Below, piece by piece: positions 1-9,900 of a stretch of 64,000 nt of DNA. Within the stretch, counting starts at the first letter, position 1, and each line of letters starts with the position of its first letter. The position numbers were made by a program, and so were the translations under genes. The stretch is from Chitinophagaceae bacterium (lineage in GTDB: Bacteria > Bacteroidota > Bacteroidia > Chitinophagales > Chitinophagaceae): the NCBI GenBank assembly GCA_947476485.1, contig CANJQU010000009.1:1-64000 (forward strand), given 5' to 3'. The notes beneath the pieces were generated by a model that ran no database searches, had not been told where the DNA came from, and saw only the letters and a list, made by a program, of their open reading frames with translations.

Positions 1-173
1 CGAAGTAAAAGGCTCCATATTGACAACATAAAAATATAACGAGATGGAGACATTCTTCTCCATTAGCTTTTGTATTAGCTAAATTTGCGCGGCAATAAAA
101 CAAACATCAGCCGTTAATATTTTGGCACGGAAATTTCTAATCTGCAAATCGCTTATTTCTACCCCTATCATCT

Positions 174-1691
174 ATGTTTTTTAAAAATCCTGAAAAACTG
201 ATTCGCATTGCCACGCTCGCTACCCTCTCCTTCATGGTGGTCTGGGGCCTCGTGTTAGTAATTGCCCAGATCCAACCATTCTGGGTAGATGAGTGGCGGA
301 TTATCTACAATCTCAAATTCAAGACCGCCGCCACCATCTGGGGACCGCTGGACTACATGCAGCAGTTCCCGCGCATCTATATAGCGATCCTTAAGGCGTT
401 CACCTCAATTTTCGACTACAGCTACTTTACCTTACGCCTCCCGTCCTACCTCGTAGGCACATTTACCATTTTTTTTTGTTACCGGCTCATGAACCGGATG
501 TACGCCAAAGATAATTTCAACCGCTTCCTGTTCATCATGATACTGGTATCCTGCAGCACATTTACCGGTTATTACGTGCAGATTAAGCAGTATACCATGG
601 ATATCTTGCTGAGCGTGTTAGCCATATGGCAGCTTATGGAACTGCTGGAAATAAAGACACTAATGCCGCTCCGCTCGGGCCGGTATGTTCTGCTTTGCAC
701 TTCGCTCCTGGTAGTTCCCTTTTTTAGCTACTCATACCCCATAGCCATCGCTCCGGCATTTATTATACTTTTCATCCAGAGCATATCCTTGCTGAAAAGC
801 AAGGAAAGCGTTCAGGGCAAAAGAAAAATATTATTCCTGAAATGGCTTCCGGCTGCACTATGCGCTTTCAGCATTACCGTTTTTTATATCACCGATGTTT
901 CACAACTGATGCAGGACGGGGGAATGCACCGTTTCTGGGGCCACCTGATGATGAAAAACGGTTTTAGCTGGCAATCCTTTTTTATTAACGTCTATAATCT
1001 ATTTGCCGAGATCGGTTCAGGGTTTGTTTTCTGGCTTTTGCTAGGCACCCTGGGCTGTATATCGTTCGCCTTTGGTATCTATACCTCTTTCAAAAACCGG
1101 AATGAGATCAATAGTACACCAATGCTTATCCGTCTATATTGCGTTGCGCTCCTGGTGCTTGTTATAGTGCTTTACCTCGCGGGCAAACTTCCCCTTGGCG
1201 AACCCAGGCTCAATGCGTTTACGATTCCTGCAATCTCCATATTACTTATTTACTTCCTGGATAGTATAAGTTTAAGAACCGCAAAAAAAAGAATTGTCCG
1301 CGCGCTGTCTGTTATTATTTACATCGGCGTGATCGGCAACATATATACCACTTTTCTAGCAAGCATTACCGGAACGGAATATAAAAAGAAGATGCATATC
1401 TACCGTTCTACCGAAAATGCAATCATGCTTGCACAAGCCAATAAATTGCCAATTCTCATTACCCCGGAAGTTGCTTACCCCTATGACAAAACCGAAAACC
1501 TGCCATTTACTACCACCATACCGGGCGATTGGGTGCTCAAAACCTTTCCGGCTTACAAGTTGGAGGATAATATACAGGTGGTGGCCATCAGCGATACCGC
1601 TGATATAAAAGATGCAATGAAGCAACTTCCGGCCGGTACCACATCCGTACTTGTAGGTGACGGACAGTCTTATAAAATAATAAACAAATGA
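174..1691 (+). CDS. Multi-pass membrane glycosyltransferase (GT39/ArnT-like)
   Basis: 505-aa ORF; N-terminal TM then 'FWVDEWRIIYNL' acidic loop typical of GT-C/GT39 enzymes; many hydrophobic segments. Confidence 0.7.
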   Translation: MFFKNPEKLIRIATLATLSFMVVWGLVLVIAQIQPFWVDEWRIIYNLKFKTAATIWGPLDYMQQFPRIYIAILKAFTSIFDYSYFTLRLPSYLVGTFTIFFCYRLMNRMYAKDNFNRFLFIMILVSCSTFTGYYVQIKQYTMDILLSVLAIWQLMELLEIKTLMPLRSGRYVLLCTSLLVVPFFSYSYPIAIAPAFIILFIQSISLLKSKESVQGKRKILFLKWLPAALCAFSITVFYITDVSQLMQDGGMHRFWGHLMMKNGFSWQSFFINVYNLFAEIGSGFVFWLLLGTLGCISFAFGIYTSFKNRNEINSTPMLIRLYCVALLVLVIVLYLAGKLPLGEPRLNAFTIPAISILLIYFLDSISLRTAKKRIVRALSVIIYIGVIGNIYTTFLASITGTEYKKKMHIYRSTENAIMLAQANKLPILITPEVAYPYDKTENLPFTTTIPGDWVLKTFPAYKLEDNIQVVAISDTADIKDAMKQLPAGTTSVLVGDGQSYKIINK

Positions 1692-1710
1692 GACTTGGTC
1701 TAAAATAAAA

Positions 1711-1727
1711 TGGCGCATAACGCGCCA
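1711..1727. terminator. Hairpin TGGCGC-ATAAC-GCGCCA, possible bidirectional terminator
   Basis: Perfect 6-bp stem just after the 1691 stop; A-rich on left, CTTTAT on right. Confidence 0.45.
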
Positions 1728-1983
1728 CTTTATAATTCAAACAGGTAAGGTATAACATGATAGCGTTTGCAAGCAGCTTAAGAAGGGCAATAGGGGCTGT
1801 GCAGAAACGAAGAGCTAAAAAATACTCCTTACAATTATAGACGTGTTTCTATGACAAAATGTTAGGAACACCTAAGAATATTTTTTTTGGCAACTTATTG
1901 AAACACAATCCTTTTACTACTTTATTCAAACTTCACATGTGAAACCAACCGAATTTCGCTTATCAGAAACCAAAAACCTGATG

Positions 1984-2340
1984 CTATAAATGACTATTTA
2001 CTACTTGCGCCCTATATAGCCGGTACAAAGAAGGCGGCACAATATCCAGCACTTCCTTCATCTGATCGGCGTCATGGAAAAAAGCATGGGAAAAGGAATA
2101 CACAAATACGTTTTCTATCGCATTTTTAACGGCATTGTTGCCTTTATAATATAGCTGCTCGGCAAGCGCCATACACTTTTGGGCGGCAATCAGGTTATGC
2201 CGTATCATCTGCGTCTTTGTATACTTCAGCATGTGACGGACTACATCATACACAGTACGCGATTTTTCCCTACTGCAGATATCTGACAGTTCCGGCATTT
2301 CCTGACCAATGTATTCTGATATATCCTGTTGTGAGATCAT
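1984..2340 (-). CDS. Small conserved hypothetical (DUF7674-like)
   Basis: 118-aa ORF with clean ATG; recognisable regulatory element upstream. Confidence 0.65.
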   Translation of the reverse strand: MISQQDISEYIGQEMPELSDICSREKSRTVYDVVRHMLKYTKTQMIRHNLIAAQKCMALAEQLYYKGNNAVKNAIENVFVYSFSHAFFHDADQMKEVLDIVPPSLYRLYRAQVVNSHL

Positions 2341-2368
2341 GGCTTCGTTTTTTACCTGACTAATGGAA

Positions 2369-2382
2369 TAAAAACAGTGCCA
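2369..2382 (-). promoter_or_regulatory. TGGCAC-N4-TTTA element (sigma-54-like)
   Basis: Minus strand reads TGGCACTGTTTTTA; ends 29 nt upstream of ATG at 2340. Confidence 0.4.
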
Positions 2383-2618
2383 AAGGTGTAATCAGGACAT
2401 TACTTTAACATAGCATACCATTCACCTGGTATCATTAACCCGGAGAGCCGAAAATACTATAAATGATATAGCTATCGTTACTAACCAACTATTACCGGGC
2501 ACTGAACCCGTGCATCCAACTCGCTCTCCCCTGCTCTCTTTTCCTGTTTCCGATGAAGATATATCCCCTCGGCCGCGACAACACTTCTGTCTTTCACCGG
2601 AGCTTTGACCGCCTGAGA

Positions 2619-4304
2619 TTATTTCATTGTCCCTAACACTATATTCCAGACTTCCAGCTCCTTAATATCTGTAGCAGTATTAATCGCCTCGGCCTGCTCA
2701 ATGAGTGGCTTCACTTCGGGATGTTCTTTCAGGTCTTGTGCGTTGATCTTCACATTGAGATAGCAGCCTTTTACAGCCGCTCTTGCACAGAGCGCACCAA
2801 CACCTGCATCGCTCACGCTGTTGGGGTTGCCATTAGCCGCCATTTCGCGAGTCAGCTCAAAGCACTCGAACGCCAGTTGCATGGTACGGAATGGAACCTT
2901 GATCGCATAAATGGTTGCTGCTTCGATAGCCGCTTTACGCGCCGCTTTTTCGGCATCATTGCTCTTTGGCAAGCCGAAGGACTCCATGATCTTATTGAAG
3001 GCACGGGTATCTTCGTCTACAAGGAAGAGTAACTCCTTTATCAATGTCTGCCCTTTATCAGCATGGTTGGAAAACTCTTCCCATCGCTTGTCCCAGCCGG
3101 CTTTGTGAGACGAAAGGTTCGCCACCATCGTACCAAGCGAAGCCGCAAGCACCCCGCAATAAGCAGAGATAGAGCCACCCCCGGGTGCCGGAGACTCACT
3201 CGCAGTTTCCTGGGCAAAACCTGTAATGGTCATATCCACCAGCCTCTTTTTGGTGGTATCCTGCATACAGTATTCTATGATCTTCTTCTGCGGATCAAAC
3301 GGACCAAGTTCATCAAGCCCCATCGACAACACTGCTATTCTTATAAGCTCAGCGTCCGAGACTCCTGTACTGCGCTGCTGTTTCCGCAGGAAGTAACGGC
3401 CGGCCTCCAGCATAGCCTCCAGCGGCACGAGACCCACAAGCTCGCTGCCGGTAGCACGCATGCCCCTTGCCGCCGCACGCTCTGCCGCAGTGTCAAACAC
3501 CACATGCAGCGGCGTGGTATGCATATTCGTAAGGTTGATGGATATTTGTGCTACTCCATATTCTTCAATAAACCATCCGATGGCTTTTACATTTTTCAGC
3601 AAGCCGGGCTCCCATACTGCTTCACCTGTTGCATCCTTCACTATCTTGCCATTTGCATCCTTCTTCTGCCGGCCCTTCTCGCGTATATCAAACGCCACTG
3701 CATTGGCACGGCGGGTAGATGTTGTGTTCAGGTTCACATTATATGCTATCAGGAAATCGCGAACACCAATTACTGTGGCGCCGCTGCGCTCGTTGAATAT
3801 GTGCCCGTAGTCCGGCTTCCATTCCGGTCTTAGTATTTTGGCAGCAAATCCCTCGTATTCGCCGCTGCGTATATCGGCAAGGTTCCGGCGATACGGCTCA
3901 GATGCCGCATGCTCATATAGGTACACAGGAATGTTCAACTCTTCGCCCACGCGCCGGGCGAGCTTCTTGGCAAACACTACCGTCTCCTCAACCGATATAC
4001 CGGATATAGGTATCAGCGGACAAACGTCAGTAGCCCCCATACGCGGATGCTCACCACTATGACCTCGCATGTCTATATGATGGGACGCCATCTTTATGGC
4101 CTGAAAAGCAGCTTCGATCACATCATAAGGGTTACCTACAAAGGTTACTACGGTGCGGTGCGTCGCCTTCCCCGGGTCTACATCCAGCAGCTTTACTCCC
4201 TCTATCTTTTCAATTTCATCTGTGATGTGCTTGATAATTGCCATGTTGCGACCTTCGCTGAAATTAGGTACGCACTCTATGATAGCATTCTTAAAGTCTT
4301 TCAT
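2619..4304 (-). CDS. ftcD: Bifunctional glutamate formimidoyltransferase / formimidotetrahydrofolate cyclodeaminase
   Basis: N-terminal 'IIECVPNFSEGRN', 'HSGEHPRMGATDVCPLIP'; C-terminal cyclodeaminase 'SPAPGGGSISAYCGVLAASLGTMVANL'. Start moved to internal Met 'MKDFKNAIIECVPNF'. Confidence 0.93.
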   Translation of the reverse strand: MKDFKNAIIECVPNFSEGRNMAIIKHITDEIEKIEGVKLLDVDPGKATHRTVVTFVGNPYDVIEAAFQAIKMASHHIDMRGHSGEHPRMGATDVCPLIPISGISVEETVVFAKKLARRVGEELNIPVYLYEHAASEPYRRNLADIRSGEYEGFAAKILRPEWKPDYGHIFNERSGATVIGVRDFLIAYNVNLNTTSTRRANAVAFDIREKGRQKKDANGKIVKDATGEAVWEPGLLKNVKAIGWFIEEYGVAQISINLTNMHTTPLHVVFDTAAERAAARGMRATGSELVGLVPLEAMLEAGRYFLRKQQRSTGVSDAELIRIAVLSMGLDELGPFDPQKKIIEYCMQDTTKKRLVDMTITGFAQETASESPAPGGGSISAYCGVLAASLGTMVANLSSHKAGWDKRWEEFSNHADKGQTLIKELLFLVDEDTRAFNKIMESFGLPKSNDAEKAARKAAIEAATIYAIKVPFRTMQLAFECFELTREMAANGNPNSVSDAGVGALCARAAVKGCYLNVKINAQDLKEHPEVKPLIEQAEAINTATDIKELEVWNIVLGTMK

Positions 4305-4387
4305 TTGTCCGGTTTGAGGAGGCAAAAGTAAACCATGTAAATTGGTTTTCACCTTCGTTGGTGTAAAAAATTGCTTGCCGGAGAACA

Positions 4388-4418
4388 GGTATCCCACACC
4401 CCGGAAGTGTGGGATACC
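4388..4418. other. Perfect 12-bp hairpin between DUF885 gene and ftcD
   Basis: GGTATCCCACAC-CCCGGAA-GTGTGGGATACC; no T-tract on either side. Confidence 0.7.
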
Positions 4419-4429
4419 GGGAAGTTTGC

Positions 4430-6205
4430 TTACTGCTTTTTAGACCATTCGGCCATTTTCTCGTGCAGTATCTCCAGCGGCACGCAGCCGTCTTTCAACA
4501 CCTCGTCATGAAAGGACGCAATATTGAATTTCGCACCAAGGTGGTCTGAATATTTTTTACGCTCAGCGCTAATGGCCATCTGCCCGATCTTGTACGAAAG
4601 TGCCTGGCCGGGAATAGCCATATACCGTTCTATTTCCGAGGTTGCTTCATGCTCAGAAATTGCCTCGTGGGTCATCATATACTTTATAGCGTCCTCTCGT
4701 GTCATTCCTTTGTAATGTAGCCCGATGTCAACAACCAGACGTATGGCGCGGTGCATGCCATCGCAAAGGTGCCCGAAGTACTGATACGGATCATTGTAAA
4801 CACCAAGGTCCCCGCCAAGCGTTTCGCAATAATGCGCCCAACCCTCACCGTATGCTCCATACCACAGGAAGCGACGGAAAGCAGGCAGGCCTTTATTCTC
4901 CTGCTGCAGGGATATCTGGTAGTGATGCCCCGGAATGGCCTCATGCAAAAATAAAGTAGTCATGCCTGTGCAATTGAATTTCTTAGCATCCAGAATGGGC
5001 ACATAAAAAATACCAGGGCGTGTACCGTCTTCGGAACCCTGATTATACTCAGCGCTTGCAGATGCTGCCCGGAACGCCTCTGTTTGCCTGATGGTGAATT
5101 GTGTTTTGGGCGTATTGTTAAACAATTTTTTCAACTGGGGATCCTCCTGCTTCTTTATGCTCCAGAAGCTATCAATTACCTGTTTTTCAGTGGCGAACGG
5201 AAAGAATCTCCGGTCATCGCTAAGATATTTAAAGAATGCCGCCAGATCACCTTTAAAGCCGGTCTCCTCTTTCACTCTTTTCATTTCCCCCTCTATCCTC
5301 GCAACCTCGCTCAGTCCTATACTGTAAATACTATCCGGCGAAAGATCAGTAGTGGTCCAGGAGCGTATACAATACTTATAAAAATCTGCCCCACCCGGTA
5401 TATCTTTTAATCCGCTTGTTACACGGCCCTTTGGCAAATACTCGTTATCAAAAAAATCGTAAAGTTTTGAATACGTTGGATTTACGATCTTTTCAATAGC
5501 CTGTTTGTAGTCAGCGGTGAGGCGTTGCTTGTCAGCCGCCGAAAAGCTTTCAGGCATTGCCTTGATCGGGCCATAGAAAATACTGGCCGTGTCATTGGAG
5601 GCAATCACCGATTTCAATTGCGGCAACATCTTCACCACCAGCGTACGAGGCAATACCCACCCTGCGGCTATACCTTTGCGCATATCATATATTGCCGTAT
5701 CTGCCCACGCCGGAAACACTGACAGGCGCCTGAGCCAGTTATCATAATCCATTACGGTTTTAAAAGGCTGATTACCTGATCCTGACCCCAGTTGAGGCAG
5801 ATCTATCGCGAACGACCAGAACTGGTTCATCGGCATATAATGAGTAGGGTATCTGAGACCTTCGATGCCCATCTGCATTTCATATTTCAACAGTCGATAG
5901 CTCACCATGTCATTTTTATCCAGCGAAGCGCTATCGATTTTGCTTAAGCCATCCAGGTATTTTCTATACCATCGTCCCAGGCTATCACGGAAGCTTTCTG
6001 CAATGGTAATCGTGAGCTTGTCGTTATAGCGGTTGTCGCCATTAGATGTAGCCTCTGTGGGGAACAGCTGCATGCGTTCCTGCCAGTAGTTATCCAGCAA
6101 TACGGATAACTGCCCGCGCCGCTCCCCTCCGTTACTTTCGGGAGTATTACTATTGCATGAAATAAGCACAGAACAAAGTGCCAAAAGAACCGGTATTTTT
6201 TTCAT
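4430..6205 (-). CDS. DUF885 family lipoprotein (putative M1/M32-like metallopeptidase)
   Basis: Lipobox 'LLALCSVLISCNSN'; 'LFLHEAIPGHHYQISLQQE' (HEAxPGH) and 'GEGWAHYCE' motifs of DUF885. Confidence 0.88.
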   Translation of the reverse strand: MKKIPVLLALCSVLISCNSNTPESNGGERRGQLSVLLDNYWQERMQLFPTEATSNGDNRYNDKLTITIAESFRDSLGRWYRKYLDGLSKIDSASLDKNDMVSYRLLKYEMQMGIEGLRYPTHYMPMNQFWSFAIDLPQLGSGSGNQPFKTVMDYDNWLRRLSVFPAWADTAIYDMRKGIAAGWVLPRTLVVKMLPQLKSVIASNDTASIFYGPIKAMPESFSAADKQRLTADYKQAIEKIVNPTYSKLYDFFDNEYLPKGRVTSGLKDIPGGADFYKYCIRSWTTTDLSPDSIYSIGLSEVARIEGEMKRVKEETGFKGDLAAFFKYLSDDRRFFPFATEKQVIDSFWSIKKQEDPQLKKLFNNTPKTQFTIRQTEAFRAASASAEYNQGSEDGTRPGIFYVPILDAKKFNCTGMTTLFLHEAIPGHHYQISLQQENKGLPAFRRFLWYGAYGEGWAHYCETLGGDLGVYNDPYQYFGHLCDGMHRAIRLVVDIGLHYKGMTREDAIKYMMTHEAISEHEATSEIERYMAIPGQALSYKIGQMAISAERKKYSDHLGAKFNIASFHDEVLKDGCVPLEILHEKMAEWSKKQ

Positions 6206-6369
6206 GATCGTTCCGGATGAAAATATTTGTGTAAATAAAAGTAATTGTTTGTGATTGTTTTTCACCTCAACATGGTTATTATTGATCGTTTTGTGAAAGT
6301 ATAGCCAAAAGTTTAACTCTGATTGATTTTAATTATCGGTGTATTAAGGTGGAATTTAATTACTTGCCG

Positions 6370-6377
6370 TAACTTTG
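6370..6377 (+). promoter_or_regulatory. Bacteroidetes -7 element TAACTTTG
   Basis: TAnnTTTG 21 nt upstream of ATG 6398. Confidence 0.5.
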
Positions 6378-6397
6378 AGATACAAAAACCAAAGAAG

Positions 6398-6811
6398 ATG
6401 TATCCTGAACAAATAGTCGCGCCGATGAAGGCTGAACTTACCAGCCATGGGTTTAAAGAATTGCTTTCTCCCTCAGATGTGGACAATGCTTTGAGACAGC
6501 AAGGCACCACATTGCTTATGATAAATAGTGTATGCGGCTGCTCTGCAGGAACCGCGCGCCCCGGTGTGATAATGGCAGTACAAAATGCCACAAAAAAACC
6601 CACACAACTCGCTACCAGCTTTGCGGGCTTTGACGTTGATGCTGTAAAACAGGCACGCACCTACCTGCTGCCATATCCACCGTCATCTCCGGCAATAGTG
6701 TTGCTAAAAGATGGCAAAGTAGTGCATATGATAGAACGCCATAATATCGAAGGTCGTCCTGCGCAAATGATCGCAGCTAATCTGATGCAGGCTTTTGAAA
6801 CGTATTGTTAA
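6398..6811 (+). CDS. BrxA/BrxB family bacilliredoxin
   Basis: 'MYPEQIVAPMKAELTSHGFKEL' start, 'NSVCGCSAGTARPG' CGC active-site motif. Confidence 0.92.
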   Translation: MYPEQIVAPMKAELTSHGFKELLSPSDVDNALRQQGTTLLMINSVCGCSAGTARPGVIMAVQNATKKPTQLATSFAGFDVDAVKQARTYLLPYPPSSPAIVLLKDGKVVHMIERHNIEGRPAQMIAANLMQAFETYC

Positions 6812-6861
6812 TCGCAGATCCTAATGTTCAGGTTATTGTACCTGGCATGATCTTCCGACCA

Positions 6862-6907
6862 TAAATAAAATATCCCGGTAGCTATCGCGACCGGGATATT
6901 TTATTTA
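6862..6907. terminator. Bidirectional terminator, 18-bp perfect stem
   Basis: TAAATAAAATATCCCGGT...ACCGGGATATTTTATTTA between convergent genes. Confidence 0.9.
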
Positions 6908-6921
6908 AAGGCAATGCCTTA

Positions 6922-9900
6922 TTAATTATTTGTCTTCGCAAACTTCTCAACCTTCAGCAATGAGTTTTGTTCATCGTAGAGCATGATCATATACATGCCA
7001 TCTGCAAGGTTTGATACATTCAGGCTGGTTGCTTGCTTCTGCTCCATTACTACCTTTCCGTCAGGGCTTACCACCACTACATTCACTGTTACACTGGCCT
7101 CGATCGAAAGAGTCGATGTTGCAGGGTTCGGGAATACACGGATGTTGATCACTGGTGTTGTGTTATCAACCGTATTGGTTCCGCCTCCTGTTACCGTATA
7201 GTTGCCGGATGTTACAAAACAACCATTTGCATCCGATACCACTACTTTATAGATACCTGCACCCGGGCTGCTCAGTATGCTGCTGGTAGCACCTGGGATC
7301 AATGTGCCATTTCTATACCACTGGTAGGTAGCATAGGTGCTGGTATAAAGGTAGTTCCCGGTACTATTGTAGCTGATGATCGGGTTTGGTGGAGCGATAA
7401 CATCGGTTCCGGTGATAGTCGCATTGCATGTACCATTGTTCAGCGTCACTGTGAAATATCCTACGCTGTCCGCAATGTAGCTGCCATTTGTAGCCCCCGC
7501 TATATCAAAGCCATTGATCGACCATTGGTAAGTCAATGTTGTATCTGTAGTAGAGACAACCAGGTTTATCGGTGCGCCGCCGCAATGCGTCACATTGCCG
7601 CCTGGCAGTATCGCTACTCCGGTTATTGCATTGCCTACTGTTATGTCACGAGCCGCCATGTTCATGCAGCCCAGGGTATTAGACACTGTGTAGTAGATCG
7701 TAGCAGTTCCAGGAGCTATACCAGTAACCATTCCTGATGCATTGACTGTAGCCACTGCCATATCGCTGCTGCTCCAGGTTCCGTCTATAGTAGCGTCCGT
7801 CAGCATGATCGTGAAGCCAGCACATACTGATGTAAGCCCTGTGATCGTGTCTACGCTTGGCAGGCCATTTACTGTTGCTACACTTGTTGCAAAACCAGTA
7901 CAACCTGATGCACCTGTTACTGTGTATGTAATATCAACAGTACCCGCCGTTACGCCGGTCAGCTTACCAAGAACAGGATCAATTGTGGCAATGGTAACAT
8001 CACCACTGCTCCATACACCGCCTGCCATATCATCAGATAAGGTTACTGTGGCGTTCACACAAACACTCATTTCGCCGGTTATTGCTGGTACAACAGGTAT
8101 TGTATTTACGGTGTCTGCAGTTGTTGCAGCACCTACGCAACCAAATCCGTCGGTTACAGTGTACGAGATAGTTACGATGCCTGCACTCATTCCTGTCACC
8201 ATACCTGAAGCATCTATTGTAGCGATGCTGGTGTCTGTACTGCTCCATATACCGCCTGTCGTAGCGTCCGCCAGCAATGACGATGAACCAACACACTCAT
8301 TCGTCACACCGGTTATCGCCGCAACTATTGGTAATGAGTTGACGGTAACATCTGCAGTTGCATAGCAGGTGCTTGGTAATGTATACGTGATCGTAGTCAC
8401 GCCGCCGTTAATGCCGGTCATAACACCACCTGCATCTATCGAAGCGATCATGAAGTCATTGCTGCTCCATACGCCACCGGCTGCTGTATCCGTCAGCGTT
8501 GTTGACGAATTCACACAGATACTGGTAAGTCCGTTGATCGGACCCGGAGATGGGTTCAGTATGATCAATGCACTGTCTGTCATAAGTGCATTACATGTGC
8601 CCGATGCGTTTGTGCCCACTATATAATAAGAGCCTGGAACATCGAAAACACCAAAGTCGATTGCTGATCCTGTGCCGGCAACCGGGGTGCCGTATGGCAA
8701 TGTATTTATGTACAATTGGTAAGTAACTGTTAGCTCAGAACCGCTCAGTGCTACATCAAAACCAGCTCCGCCTGCACAAAGACTTCCGCCGCCGGTAACT
8801 GTAAAGGCTGCTGGCGTAGCGTCTATGGTAACATCAAACGTCGCATTACACCCTGTTGCAAATGAATAAGTGATAGTGGTAACACCTGCATTGATACCGG
8901 TCATTACACCGCTGGCATCTACAGAAGCTATTGAGTAGTCATTGCTGGTCCATACACCACCCGCCGACGTATCGGTAAGCAGTGTGGAGGTATTCGAGCA
9001 TATCTCAGAAACACCATTAATAGGACCGGGTGTTGGATTTACTATGATAACTGCGCTGTCTGTCATCAGGGCGATACATCCTGTTGTTGCATTTGTTCCT
9101 ACCACCAGGTAAGTGCCAGGGAATGCAAGTACACCGAAGTCAACCGGCGATCCTGTTGTACCGCCTATTGGAGCTCCGTATGGTAAAGTGTTGATATAAA
9201 GCTGGTAGTTCACCCCGGTCTCAGAGTTGCTCAGTTGAATGTCAAATCCTGGAGTTCCTGCACACATTGTGCCGCCGCCGGTTACATTATAAGCAATAGG
9301 TAATGGGTTTACAACTATGCTCACGGTGTTGTTCATACTATTGAAACATCCTGTGGTCATATTGCCTGCCATCACTGAATAAACACCGCCTGCTGATTGC
9401 ACACCGAAATCGATTGCAAAACCGGTACCCACCATTGGGCTGCCAACCGGGAAGCCATCCAGGAACAAGGTATATAGTATACCTGTTTCAGAACCATCGA
9501 TGCCAACATTGTATCCTGTTCCACCTACACAGTATTCGCCGCCGCCTGTTACATTAAAGGCGGTTGGTAATGGATTGACTGTTACCGTTGCAGTTCCCGC
9601 CATATTGTTGGTGCAAAGCGTTGCAGTATCGGTAGCTACCACTGTGTAGTCGCCGCCGCCTGTCTGCAGGCCAAAGTCTAATGCAAAACCTGTTCCTGCT
9701 AATGGTGCGCCTGTAGGCGACCCGAGATAAATTAACTGGTAGCTTACTCCTGCTACAGAACCATCCAGACCAACACTTACTCCCGTACCTCCCGCGCAAT
9801 ATGCGCCGCCGCCGGTCATATTGAATACTGTTGGTAAAGGATTGATGATGACGGTGGATACTCCATTCATGTTATTCGTGCAAAGAGTTGTAGTGTCTGT

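Noticed and set aside
3063-3833. 256-aa ORF antisense to ftcD
   Set aside because: Antisense to a conserved gene; no domain signature
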